DNA of 64,000 nucleotides from Podospora pseudocomata (Eukaryota > Ascomycota > Sordariomycetes > Sordariales > Podosporaceae), in contig NC_085888.1 in the NCBI RefSeq assembly GCF_035222375.1, positions 1,116,001 to 1,180,000 on the forward strand. The letters run 5' to 3'. The translations under genes were made by a program, and so were the position numbers. The notes beneath the pieces are model-generated. The model saw only the letters and a program-made list of their open reading frames with translations. It searched no databases and was not told where the DNA came from. Below are positions 33,479 to 44,820 of the stretch, in pieces (positions within the stretch are counted from its first letter, which is position 1; each line of letters starts with the position of its first letter).

Positions 33479-35322
33479 ACGTACATTATAAGCGAGTGAC
33501 CTACTTCCCACCACACCGTAACAGACTATCCTCAATTATACGGCAACAACACTAAGAAGCAACTACAATTATATTAGAAACGGCTGAATCAGATGATTCC
33601 CCAGCCTCCTGGCAAGTGCGCGCGTTATGGCCAGGCTTGCCGCACACACCACAGCACCGAACCTTCGTATGAGACCCCCCTGCACCACTACCATCCGGCT
33701 GCGTTTCTTGCACTCCCTCTCCACCCACGGCCTTGTTATCCAGTAGATCGTGTGCATCTTGCACAGTAAGTGATCCTCCGAGACGTACGCGTGTTTTTTT
33801 AGCTCTCCGGCGTTTGCTTAGTGCCTCATTGGCCTTACGGAGCGACGAGACCTCTGCAAGAAGGAGAGCCACCTGGTGCATCATAGCCGTTGTACCCTTA
33901 GTAAGCTGGTCTACCGCAGCCAACATTGAAGTCGGGGAGCTATTTTGATGGTTGGTAATGCGAGTCTTAATAAGCGTTGACTGTGAATTGGCTTCTCGAG
34001 GGTTGTGTGGTGTCTGGGAGACCCAAGGTTCTGGAGTGCCGGGCCGGGAGGTCGGAGCTGTTGGCGTGTGAAGCTTTACATCCAGCTTAGAAAGCACCCT
34101 TTCTGGATCGTACGGCACAAGGCCAGTACCCGTAAAGCCACCCTGTATATTCTTTTCTGTTATAGAGGCGAAGAAGGCCTCGCGGAAGGCACAGAGAAAC
34201 TTGACCTTGCTTACGTGGTTGATATATGCACGCATTAAGTCCTCAACCTGGCGACCATACGCCTGCTTCAGCGGCCCAAAGCAGCCGACATCGAGTGGCT
34301 GGAGGTAGTGTGAAGAATGCGGAGGCATGCAGAGCGTGATGATGTTGTTCTCCTGGCAGTAGCGCTCGAATTCGGTCGAGTGGTGGCTCTCGTAACCGTC
34401 GAGGATTAACAACCGGTATTTTCCCTTTGTGCGGGACGCTGTGTGATAGTCGAAGTGCTTGACCCAATCTAGGCCTACCGTATTGGTAGTCCAGCCATTA
34501 TCGGTAGTTGCGATGCGCCAGGTGGACGGTAGGTTGCACTCGGTATACCAGTTGGCAAGGTGGTACTGCGCGGCTAAGATGATGAAAGGAGGGATGGCCC
34601 AGCCGAGGGCATTGACTCCCTGGATTACCGTTGCCCATTCGCGGTTGCCAGGCTGGGCCAGTTTCGCCTTGCTAAGGCCGTCTGAGGTCGTAACTACCAT
34701 ACCCGCGAAGATAATACCCATCATAAACCCAGTCTCGTCGAAGTTGTAGATATCGTCATCTACAATACCGTACTTAGCCTTAGTGTTCCATACGAGCGCA
34801 AACCACTCGGCAATGACCTTTGGATCCTCACACTTAGCCCTCTGGTAGTCGTATCTACGCGTAAAACGCGTACGGAGCTGTGGCTGGCGTTTGACGAAGT
34901 TGTGTGCCCAGAGCTTGCCAACAGGGGGCGCGTCGCGTACGCGTAGCAGTTGGCTGGCCATATCATCTACACCACGCAATCTTGGTGGAAAAGCTCGCGC
35001 ACATAGCTCAATAACGTGTTGAATAATGGCATCCTCTTCTGATTGAGTGAGCTTTTTCGAATTGGGTGTTGCATCGCGTCGTGCAGGCCGGCCGGCGCGT
35101 CGTTGTCTGAGCGTGCTGCGATCGACGTTATTCATCTTAGCTGCAGCGGATACACTTAGATTTTATCATTTTGAAGGGCTTCAAGGGCTAAGATTTTATG
35201 GGCTTCTTCTGAAGCAGATGGCATTTTAGATTGTTGAGAAACTTAGGTTTGAGGGTTAGGTTACGCGCCGCGTGAAAAAAGTGGTCGCTCGCTTATATTG
35301 GTCGCTCGCTTATAATGTACGT
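33479..35322 (-). mobile_element. Pogo/Fot1 DNA transposon, copy F
   Basis: TA target at 33477-33478 and 35323-35324, ends ACGTACATT. The left end has one iteron (ATAAGCGAGTGACCTAC); the right end has two (ATAAGCGAGCGACCAAT then ATAAGCGAGCGACCAC). Length 1,844 bp, about 17 bp shorter than copy E, consistent with loss of one iteron. Confidence 0.92.
33552..35224 (-). pseudogene. Fot1/pogo transposase, copy F, N-terminal frameshift
   Basis: The longest surviving transposase frame in the window: 527 codons from an internal Met (MNNVDRSTLRQRR) to the stop at 33,552. The true start is at 35,224 (MPSASEEAHKILALEALQND), after which one base is missing from an A run (GATAAAATC where relatives need one more A). 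The first helix-turn-helix is therefore out of frame. The rest is complete: second DNA-binding domain (GVDDMASQLL to QPQLRTRFTRRYDYQ), catalytic motifs YNFDETGFMMGII, LILDGYESHHSTEFERYC and QPLDVGCFGPLK, coiled coil, and a CCHC knuckle CGVCGKPGHNARTC. DGYESHH differs from the usual DGHESHH. A truncated protein from the internal Met might be made but would lack one DNA-binding domain. Confidence 0.9.
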
Positions 35323-36639
35323 TATAAGTTTTTCCTTGTTACATTTCCTTGCTTCTTATTATATTTAACTATATATAGAAAGGCTTTTATAAAATGAAAT
35401 AAGTTTTTTCTTCACTTTGTAAATCCTTACAATATAATAGGTTTAATATTCATTCCGCCAGTAAATATATTTTTCTTTCTTTTTATACCGTAGTTGATTC
35501 CTCTGTAGTAACCTGGGCGATAGAAAAGTAAAATAGAGTCGAACGTAAAAGGTAAAAGTCTAATGATTAACCTTTGTAATTAATTATTAAATTTACCGAG
35601 TAAAATAAATATATTAGTTTCTCCGTAATCGCGAGAAGCGGTTTTTTGCGCGAGATATTTAGGAGGAAGATACTAAAATAGCGTAGTCCGTAATTATAAT
35701 ATTACTTAATTCTTTACCGGGTACTCCTACGCGGCCGGACGCCGCCTAAAATATTATCGTGTAATCTCCTTACGTCCCGGACCTTTCTTTAAACTTTAAA
35801 CAACCTTCCGACTTTTCTTTGGATTTTAATATAGCCGGTTCTTCTTTCCAAACTATATAAGGTACCGCCGGTTACACACGTTTTATTTTTTTTAAAGTGA
35901 TTAAAGTGTATAACGTTAATTATACCTAAATCCCCTTATACTTTCTAACCGCGTAATATAATATATAATATATTAATTATTATATCCAAGGTATAGGTTC
36001 AATTCCGCCGAGGTTCTGTATATTTTAAGTATATAGAAAACCCCTTCGTAAACTTAAACACATGCTTCAGTTAACCTATTAAAAATATACTTTCGATCTT
36101 TTTTTATCATAATTAAAGCACATGGTATTAATTATGTCTAGATTTCTTCTTTTTTTTAAACTTCGTAGTATAATGTATAGCACGTCGATTACTCTATTTA
36201 AAGCGTAAATTCGATTCATATCATAGTTTTATATTTAAATTTATAAATATCTTTTATAAATCTAAATATGTATTTATTTCCTTACGTTAATTTAGGTATT
36301 ACTAGTAAGATTACATTGATTAATTTAAATAATCAAAACTTATTTCCGGTTTCTATATATTAAATATAACCGGATTTTGAGATAATATTATGATACTATA
36401 AAGTTAAAATTCTTTTGTGTTGTATTTTTTTGGTTTTCCACTAACCTTTTACGTATTAACTCTGCTGACCGGTAGTACGGGGTTTAAAAGTAGAATATAA
36501 AATGGATATGATCTTAAATGTATTTTATTAAATAGCTTTGATTTAAATACCGTTTCCAATATCTTTCTTTTAACTTGAAATACACTTATTTTTTATGATT
36601 TTAGTTTTTTGCTAAATCGCTTAGTATATAAATTATATA
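35323..36639. other. A+T-rich RIP-type relic DNA
   Basis: About 1.3 kb. The CG-containing stretches that survive (CGGCCGGACGCCGCC near 35,730) amid loss of CA/TG are typical of RIP, which spares CpG relative to CpA. No identifiable coding remnant by eye. Confidence 0.7.
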
Positions 36640-37789
36640 ACGTGGTTTATAAGCGAAGCGCCACACTCCCTGCACCCACACTGCAAATACAAGAACAATT
36701 CCACCAAAACAGCCCAAAACTATTAAAATTACTTGGAATTATCTTCCTCAGACGTTTCTACAACTATCTGACATGTGCGCGCATTATGACCAGGCTCGCC
36801 GCAGTTGCCACAACGTCGCGCACGCGTCTCGGTCCTCGGCTTCCGACCACTACCTACCTGCGTTTCCTCCATTATCTGCGCCTCAACATCTCTCTGACCC
36901 TGCAAATCCTGTGCATCTTGTACAGAGAGTGATACTCCTTGCCGAACACGTTGCTTTTTGGCCCTTCGGCGCTTGCTTAGTGCTTCATTTGCTACTCGGA
37001 GACTCTGGTTCTCTACCTTCAATAATGCTAACTGATGCATTATCCTGGACGTTCCTTTCGCAAGGACGTCAACTGCCTTTAAAATCTCAGTTGGAGAGCT
37101 ATTCTGATGCTGTGCAATCCGAGACTTGATGAGATTAGATTGTGAAGAGGCTTCAGTTGGGTTGTTTGGCGTTTTAGAGACCCCATCATAAACCCCGTCT
37201 CATCAAAGTTGTAGATGTCCACCTCCAGAATACCATACTTCGCAATTGTGTTCCGTACAAGTGTAAACCAGCCGCCAATAACCTCTGGATCTTCGCATAG
37301 GGCCCTTTGGTAGTCGTACTTCCGATTAAAACGCGTAGTGAGTTCTGGTTGCCGTTTAACAAAGTTGTGCGCCCAGAGCGCGCCGACGCGTCCCGCATCG
37401 CGTTCGGCAAGCAATCGGTTGGCCATATCTTCCACACCAGACAAGCGAGGAGGAAATCCTTTCAAATCTAGGTCGATAATATATTGAATAATAACAGACT
37501 CTTCTAGAGTAGTCAGCTTCCGCGAGTTGGCTGAAATATCGCGGCGTGATGGCTGACCCTGCTTGCGGCGACCCAGCTTCCGATGATCGACAGAATAGAT
37601 CTTTGCTGCAGCTCTTAGGCTTAGTTTCGGGTCATTCTTCATCGCTTCGAGGGCCAAGATTATGCTACTTTCATCGTTTTTTTGAGGCATGTTCAGTTGT
37701 AGAGAAGGAGGATGAAGAAGGGAGATGTTACGTGTGGATCAATTGCGTGGCGCTTTCGCTTATATGGCACTTTCGCTTATAAACCACGT
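36640..37789 (-). mobile_element. Pogo/Fot1 deletion derivative, copy G
   Basis: TA target at 36638-36639 and 37790-37791, ends ACGTGGTTT. The left end has one iteron (ATAAGCGAAGCGCCACAC-like); the right end has two (ATAAGCGAAAGTGCCAT, ATAAGCGAAAGCGCCAC). Length 1,150 bp: about 700 bp of the transposase is missing. Copy H carries exactly the same deletion. Confidence 0.92.
36729..37690 (-). pseudogene. Fot1/pogo transposase remnant, copy G
   Basis: The N-terminal 180 or so residues are intact (MPQKNDESSIILALEAMKND, both DNA-binding domains, up to YNFDETGFMMG). The deletion then joins this directly, and out of frame, to GVSKTPNNPTEA-type linker sequence, so the first frame ends after about 203 codons. 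The second frame keeps the coiled coil (MHQLALLKVENQSLRVANEA) and the zinc knuckle CGNCGEPGHNARTC. The second and third catalytic Asp are deleted. The 203-residue product, if made, would be a DNA-binding domain without a nuclease and could compete for the terminal repeats (inference). Confidence 0.9.
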
Positions 37790-39754
37790 TAATAATAGTT
37801 TATTTTATTTATAATAATTTCAATTACTAACGATTATAGTTTATATTTTATACTACGGAACTATCGATCTATACCAGCTAGTTCCTCCGTATATATAGAT
37901 CTCAACTCCTAGGTGCCTCCGTACCTGGATCTATCTTCCAATCCCTAGATCCCCTGGCCCGTGTTATCTCCTGCCCCATAGGCCCACTTATCCGTTGCTT
38001 CAGTCCTATTGGTCCGGGCGACCTCGCTCTTCTGAACCGTGACATGAAGCTTAATATTATTAAGTATATTACTATACTTATATAAATCGACGATTGCTAA
38101 TTTTATCCTTATACGGAAAAGGAATAACTACAGTTACTATAATAATAATAATAAAGAATACTCTGATAATAATTACTTTAATCATAAACGAAAGTAGAAC
38201 CACGTTAATATTAGATACTTTAATTTTATACACTTGAAACCGATAAATGTTAACGCTGTTTAACTACAAAACCGTAAAGCCAGGGTTAAAGTAGGAATAA
38301 CGCTAAGTATTTTAATTATAGTAAAGTAAGATACTTTAAAAAGGATTGTAAGCTATTTAAACAATTCAAATAAAAAAAGAAATTAAACTCATTATATTAA
38401 AAGGACTAAGCGTTACAAAACTCATAACAATCGGGTATTAATATGGTAAATTAGTAAGTGTTGAGAAAGATTTTGATTAACATACCGAATAAAACGAAAT
38501 ATAATTTTAAAAGTTACGAAAAACGATAGAAAGGCGAAAGGCAGAGTACGAAGAAAATGAGCTTCAAAATATGGGTATTATAAAATCGATTAATATAAAT
38601 TCTCATAGAAATTACTATGGAAATTCTTAAAGATAATAACCCTGTATAGTAAAGAGAACCTATCCGGTAGAACGATTTTAAAGAGGTAATGTAATAAATA
38701 TAAACCTATTTCGTAAAAATAATTTATGAAACTTATATATAAAAATTAACAAAATTATTCAAATATCAGCAAGTTATTAATATTGAAATCGCGAAAAGAT
38801 AAGGTGATATACATATATTTATATAGTTCATGCCTTGTACAAAGATTTAATATAACTTTATTTTAGATATCTTGAATACCGGAGGGTACTTTCAATTGTA
38901 ATATATTATTCATAAATACATAAGTATTATTAAAGTAAATTACTATATAGTTATTAGCCGGGACGTAAAGCAATTAAAGAGGGTAAACAGTGGCCGGTGA
39001 AAAGGATTATAGTTAAATAAGAAATAGCCTACGAGGAACTAAATTACTATTTCTTAAAGAAGGTTCAGGACCCGGTGAAAATTGAAGAAAATGTGTTAAG
39101 TAATCTAGCTTGCTTTAAAGTATACGAGATACCACCTCGAGTATGCGGATAATAAGAATACGGACGATAAAGTAGTTATTTAGGAAGGAGCGGTATTAAA
39201 ATAATACCCTAACCCGGACTACGTACTATATTTTATACAACAACGGGAATCAATACAAATAAGTAGAAAGGTCTAATGGAATAAATCAATAAAAAAGCCG
39301 CTATTAAATAAATAAGTAATAAAATATTAAAGATACCAAGAACGGAAAATAAATGAAACTTAAGTAATAGTAACTAAAAGGATTTATACAATTAAATAAT
39401 CCAGGGTAAAAACCACTTTTAAATAATATAATCGTTTAAATACCGACTCATAGCCCTCCGCAAAAGCTAATAACTTTTAACGGAATATTAATAATATTAT
39501 CGAAAATATCGGCGTAAAGCGAAAGCACAGGATACCGACTTTATGTTCGTTAATAAAATTATTATTATATAAGGAGGAAGTATAAAAATAAGTATCTTTA
39601 AGTTCCAACGTATTAACAAGTATTTAAGCGGTAATTTCATGAAATAACAGCATAAAACCAAATCTTGATTTACTATAATTTATATATCAAACGATAATAC
39701 TATGAAAAAAAAGAATCGTTACATAAAGACTATTTTCGATATAAGAAATCCATA
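37790..39754 (+). other. A+T-rich retroelement relic with LTR fragment
   Basis: About 2 kb. After an LTR fragment (37853-38044), 38,100-38,880 aligns by eye with 29,814-30,360, and 39,440-39,550 aligns with the reverse complement of 33,240-33,340. These are diverged, RIP-degraded pieces of one retroelement. No intact frame remains. Confidence 0.6.
37853..38044 (-). mobile_element. Truncated LTR, gypsy-like family 1
   Basis: Minus-strand orientation, reading from TGTCACGGTTC to the core TATATATACGGAGGAACTAG and stopping after GATAGTTCCGTAG. The R/U5 part is missing. The last pair of the inverted repeat reads GGAACTA..TAGTTCC here, as in the copy at 16,056. Confidence 0.8.
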
Positions 39755-41582
39755 ACGTACATTATCAGCGAGTGACCCACCTCCCACCACACCCTAACAA
39801 ACCATCCTCAATTATACCACATCAACATAAGGAATTAACTATAATTACATCAGAAACAGCTGAATCAGATGCTTCTGCAGCCTCCTGGCAAGTGCGCGCA
39901 TTATGGCCAGGCTTGCCGCACACACTACAGCACCGAACCTTCGTACGAGCCCCCCCTGCATTACTACTTTCCGGCTGCGTTTCTTGCACTCCCTCCCTAT
40001 CCACGGCCTTCTGATCCAGTAGATCCTGTGCCTCTTGTACAGTAAGTGACCCTCCAAGCCTTACGCGTGTTTTTTTAGCTCTCCGGCGTTTGCTTAATGC
40101 CTCATTGGCCTTACGGAGCGACGAGACCTCTGCACGAAGGAGAGCCACCTGGTGCATTATAGCTGTTGTACCCTTAGTAAGCTGGTCTACCGCAGCCAAC
40201 AATGAAGTTGGAGAGCTATTTTGATGGTTGGCAATGCGAGTCTTAATAAGCGTTGACTGTGAATTGGCTTCTCGAGGGTTGTGTGGTGTTTGGGAGACCC
40301 AAGGTTGTGCAGTGACGGGCCGTGAGTTTGGAGGTGTTGGCGTACGAAGCTTTACATCTAGCTTAAAAAGCACCCTCTCTGGATCGTACGGTACAGGGCC
40401 AGCACCTGCAAAGCCACCCTGTATATTCTTCTCCGTTATAGAGGCGAAGAAGGCCTCGTGGAAGGCACAGAGGAACTCGAGCTTGCTTACGTGGTTGATA
40501 TGCATGCGCATCAAGTCCTCGATCTGGCGGCCGTACGCCTGTTTTAGCGGCCCAAAGCAGCCAACATCGAGTGGCTGGAGGAGGTGGGAGGAATGTGGAG
40601 GCATGCAGAGCGTGATAATGTTATTCTGCTGGCAGTAGCGCTCGAATTCGGTCGAGTGGTGGCTTTCGTGACCGTCGAGGATTAACAACCGGTATTTGCC
40701 CTTTATACGGGACGCTGTATAATGGTCGAAGTGTTTGATCAATCTAGGCCTACCGCATTGGTAGTCCAGCCATTGTCGGTGGTTGCGATGCGCCAGGTGG
40801 ACGGTAGGTTGCACTCGGTATACCAGTTGGCAAGGTGGTACTGCGCGGCTAAGATGATGAAAGGAGAGGATGGCCCAGCCGAGGGCATTGACTCCTGGAT
40901 TACCGTTGCCCATTCGCGGTTGCCAGGCTGGGCCAGTTTCGCCTTGCTAAGGCCGTCTGAGGTCGTAACTACCATACCCGCGAAGATAATACCCATCATA
41001 AACCCAGTCTCGTCGAAGTTGTAGATATCGTCATCTACAATACCGTACTTGGCCTTAGTGTTCCGTATAAGCGCGAACCACTCGCTAATGACTTTTGGAT
41101 CCTCGCATTTGGCCCTCTGGTAGTCGTATCTACGCGTAAAGCGCGTACGGAGCTCTGGTTGGCGTTTAACAAATCGATGTACCCAGAGCTTGCCGACAGG
41201 GGGCGCATCGCGTACGCGTAGCAGTTGGTTGGCCATATCTTCCACACCACGCAATCTGGGTGGAAAAGCTCGCGCACATAGCTCAATAATGTATTGGACA
41301 ATAGCCTCCTCTTCTGATTGAGTGAGCTTCTTCGAATTAGGTGTTATATCGCGTCGTGCAGGCTTGCCGATGCGGCGACGCCCTAGTGTTTTACGGTCGA
41401 CTCCGTAAATTTTAGCTGCAGCTCGTTCGCTTAGATTCTCGTCATTTTGAAGAGCTTGGAGGGCTAAGATTATCTGGCTTTCGTTTGAAGTAGTGGGCAT
41501 TTTGGATGGTAGAGGAAAGTTGTTGTGAAGTGCAAAGATGTCGCGTCGCGTAGAAAGTGGGTCCCTCGCTGATAATGTACGT
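39755..41582 (-). mobile_element. Pogo/Fot1 DNA transposon, copy I
   Basis: TA target at 39753-39754 and 41583-41584, ends ACGTACATT. Each end has a single iteron (ATCAGCGAGTGACCCAC on the left, ATCAGCGAGGGACCCAC on the right). Length about 1,828 bp, the shortest of the full-coding copies, in keeping with one iteron per end. Confidence 0.9.
39822..41500 (-). pseudogene. Fot1/pogo transposase, copy I, three one-base indels
   Basis: Starts MPTTSNESQIILALQALQND with an intact psq-type helix-turn-helix and second DNA-binding domain. Near 40,893 one C is missing and near 40,868 one base is gained, so GVNALGWAIP is replaced by ESMPSAGPS and the frame is restored. A third indel near 40,740 then breaks the frame after GLD. 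Downstream, in frame again, come LILDGHESHHSTEFERYC, QPLDVGCFGPLK, the coiled coil and the CCHC knuckle CSVCGKPGHNARTC. All three catalytic Asp positions survive. Inactive as read unless frame errors are assembly artefacts; the TOR gene nearby has no such errors over 7 kb. Confidence 0.88.
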
Positions 41583-44337
41583 TAATAGAATGGTATTTTG
41601 AATATTATAGTTAAAAGAAAAATAACTTTAATCATATATAGAATTAAAAAAATAGGACCCCCGAAAAAGTTAATTTTAACGTAAATATAGTTCAAAGTTT
41701 ATAATTTAGATTGTAATCAGAAGTATAATATCTACGTACCCCTAATATAATTTTCAAAGTATTGAATTAACAATAAGAGATTAGGAATATATATAGAGTA
41801 AAGTATAAAATAAATACCCTTTACAGAATTACCGTAGAGAACTTAAAAATAAAAATATACTTATTAATATAGGAGGTAAATCGAAGAAATAAAATTAATA
41901 CAGCTCGCAAAAATGACGGAGCTTAATAAATATATGTACTATAATAACACAGAAAAAAGCGAGAAAAAAAGAGTTACCGGTAGAATATTGAAAATATTTA
42001 ATTTTTTTTGCTAAATTTTTAAAGTGACTTTTAAAGCGAGGACTAGAGGACTACGAGATTAAATTTAAAAAAAGGTATTAAACTACAGTGATTCATAGAT
42101 TATTAAATTATAAATAAGTACAGTAAAGAGTTATAAAAACATTAATATAGAAATTTAAAGAATGGATGTATTAAGGAATCTATATCCCTAGTAGGATATG
42201 CCCTATATTTTTCGTACTCATGGAGGATACTAATTTATTACTATATAAATATTCCAATTAATAAAATAATCAAATAGCCAAAAAATACCTATTTTCTTTG
42301 CTAATATTCAAGTTACGGACTTAATTAATTAAAACGTGATACCATATATATTCAAATATACCCATTAAATTCGTTTATCTGTATATTTAAAAAGAAAAGA
42401 AAATATTATATTATCCTTACAGTTATCGTTAATATTTTATTGTATTATTCGCGTTAATTAATGTACCTATAAAACTTTTATTTTAATTTTTTTTTAAGTA
42501 TGAAACTCGAAAATACCTTCGTAAAATAATAATATATCGTCTGAATAGTAATTTTACTTACCTACGTACTTTAAAGAAATATAAGCGATACGTAGCAGAA
42601 ATATTTAATACGCTATACAGAGATAGACTTTGAAAAAATATACAAAAGAGCGAGTTTTATGTATAAAACTTAATATATTTAAAATATTCAAAATAATACA
42701 CAGGCTTGAATAATATCTACCCAAAATATACAAATTCAAAATCAATCTATATTATTCTGATAAATATATATTAAAAAGTTTTTAAAGTTTATAAACTTTT
42801 GTTAAATATTTATCGGGAGTACGCGGGGATTACGTATTTACTTATTCTTTTATTAAAAAGAATATAGCGTTCCAGTGGGGGTAAGAGGAAATGTAAGTCT
42901 TTTAAGAGCTAAAGAAATCATTGAAAGAATTTTAATACTTGAATTACCAGACTATCATCGACTATTCGAAATCGATGTTAATATATTAAATTATACGATT
43001 AGTAAATAATTAAGTCAATGAAATAATAATAAAATGTTATACCCGGTAATCCTTTTAACAAAAAAAACTCAAAGGGGATACGTTAAAACTCTGGCACGTA
43101 TGATAAAAATTTATTTATTATTGTCGAAGCGTTCGAAAAATAAAGGCTATACTTTAATAATATCAACTGTAAAGTATAGGTCTATTTAACTATAGTAACC
43201 TACGATACTTCATTATTATAAAGTGTTTTAACGTACGGTAAATATAATGGTTAAAGTTTGTTTGGAAATTTAATTTTTCAATTCATTATAAAACAGATTC
43301 CAAAAATGTTAGCGTAAACGGATTTAACCGGAGAGCTAATGGCTTGAAAAAGGGATTTAGAAAATTAGCATTATTACTTAAAGAAACGTTAAAAAATACG
43401 TTTAAATACTTACTATAACCCAAAATTTTTTTTTTTAAAATTTTGAAGGAAATTAAATTATAATATTATAAAGTAATATTAAAAAAAACCTAAAATTATA
43501 AAATATCAAAAGGAAAATAGTTAAAGAAAATTATAGTATAAAAACTTGAACGTAGGTAAAGTTAAATATTAAAATAATATTAAATAATAAAGTTGTACGG
43601 GTGGAAACTCGGAAAATATTTAAGTATTATAAAGATTATAGAAAAAATGAAATAATACTTGAATTAATTAAAAATAAAAAATAACGGTGAAGAAGTTATT
43701 GAATTATACTATACGTATAAAAGAATAAGGAACATAAAGTATAGGCCTTATAGACTTTTAAAATTATTAGTAATAGCGGAACGATTATAGAGTTAGTTAC
43801 TATAAACCTCATTATTAAATTATTGAAATCTAGAAATATAGTAACTAACGTTAAATACAATGGTATATCAGTACTAATTAAGAAGTTTACTAAATAAACA
43901 TACTTTCTACTTTGTAAAATAATTTAATCGGTAAATTAATTTTTGGATACATGACTACGGTATATTATACAAATATATATATAATTAACTTGATGTACTA
44001 TAAATTACGATACTGGGTTTATATTAAAAACTTTAAAAAGCATTAATAACGAGGTTACGGGTAATAAGGGAACTATTTTCGGTTTATTACCTTTATATAA
44101 ATAGGTAAACGGAACTGCTTAATTAAATTATAGTATAATATTTACGGAACTATTCTACTTGCGTGTCAAACGATTGGCATGAACCATTAGTTATAGTGAA
44201 ATTAATACTGATATATTATTAATAAAAATCATGAAAATGAAATTATCTTTCGGAAATTTTAAAAATAAGATAGACTTGCGGTAGGGACTTAACGTTAAAA
44301 TACTTATAACTATGGTTAAAGTAAATAAATTATATAT
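41583..44337 (+). other. A+T-rich RIP-type relic DNA
   Basis: About 2.75 kb of A+T-rich DNA with stops in all frames. Its right end contains a recognisable gypsy integrase remnant (44106-44214) described separately. The rest cannot be assigned by eye. Confidence 0.7.
44106..44214 (+). pseudogene. RIP-degraded Ty3/gypsy integrase remnant
   Basis: The forward frame from 44,106 reads TELLN-stop-IIV-stop-YLRNYSTCVSNDWHEPLV. This is the conserved Ty3/gypsy integrase segment whose live form has Gln at both stops and an Asp/Asn-Asp-Trp motif about 14 residues later. Both stops are TAA where CAA is expected, the change RIP makes. It ends about 120 bp before an LTR of family 1 in the same orientation. 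Confidence 0.7.
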
Positions 44338-44706
44338 TGTCGCGGACCTGACATAGGTGGGGAGCGCGGGGCGCGACCCGTCCAACCACTGGAACAGGAA
44401 AAGTGGGGAAGTCGTATTATCACTAGTGCCAAGGGTGATAATCACGAATATCACCAGCCTTCGGTGAACGACGAGTGATAATCGACACTATCACTGGTGA
44501 TAATGGTGATAAACCGGTCTATATATACGGAGGAACTGGCTGGTGTAGATAGACAGTTCCGCAGTATTCAATTCAGATTGTATTCACAGTATTAGTGTTT
44601 ACATTGAGACATATTGTTGTGCACTGTTTAGCTGCTCCGAACCAATTGTCAGAAGTTACCTTCAACCCGTATCACTTTCAGAGGTTCTGTACAGGGGTTC
44701 GTCACA
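44338..44706 (+). mobile_element. LTR, gypsy-like family 1
   Basis: 369 bp from TGTCGCGGACCTGACA to GGGGTTCGTCACA. Flanks TATAT and AATAT match at four of five bases. U3 is packed with TATCAC/GTGATA palindromic motifs. It shares GGAGCGCGGGGCGCG, TATATATACGGAGGAACTGG and the R/U5 part with the other copies. Not visibly RIP-mutated. Confidence 0.85.
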
Positions 44707-44820
44707 AATATATTTTACGGCAAGTTTAGAAAATATTAGAGTTTGTAATGGAAATACTATAATACTAAAAAATTCGAGGAACCTCGCTTTGAAGGGGGGG
44801 ATTTAATATTCCTTTCTATA

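Noticed and set aside
36640-37789. Copy G as a MITE
   Set aside because: It still contains over 900 bp of recognisable transposase sequence and open frames, so it is a deletion derivative and not a non-coding miniature element.
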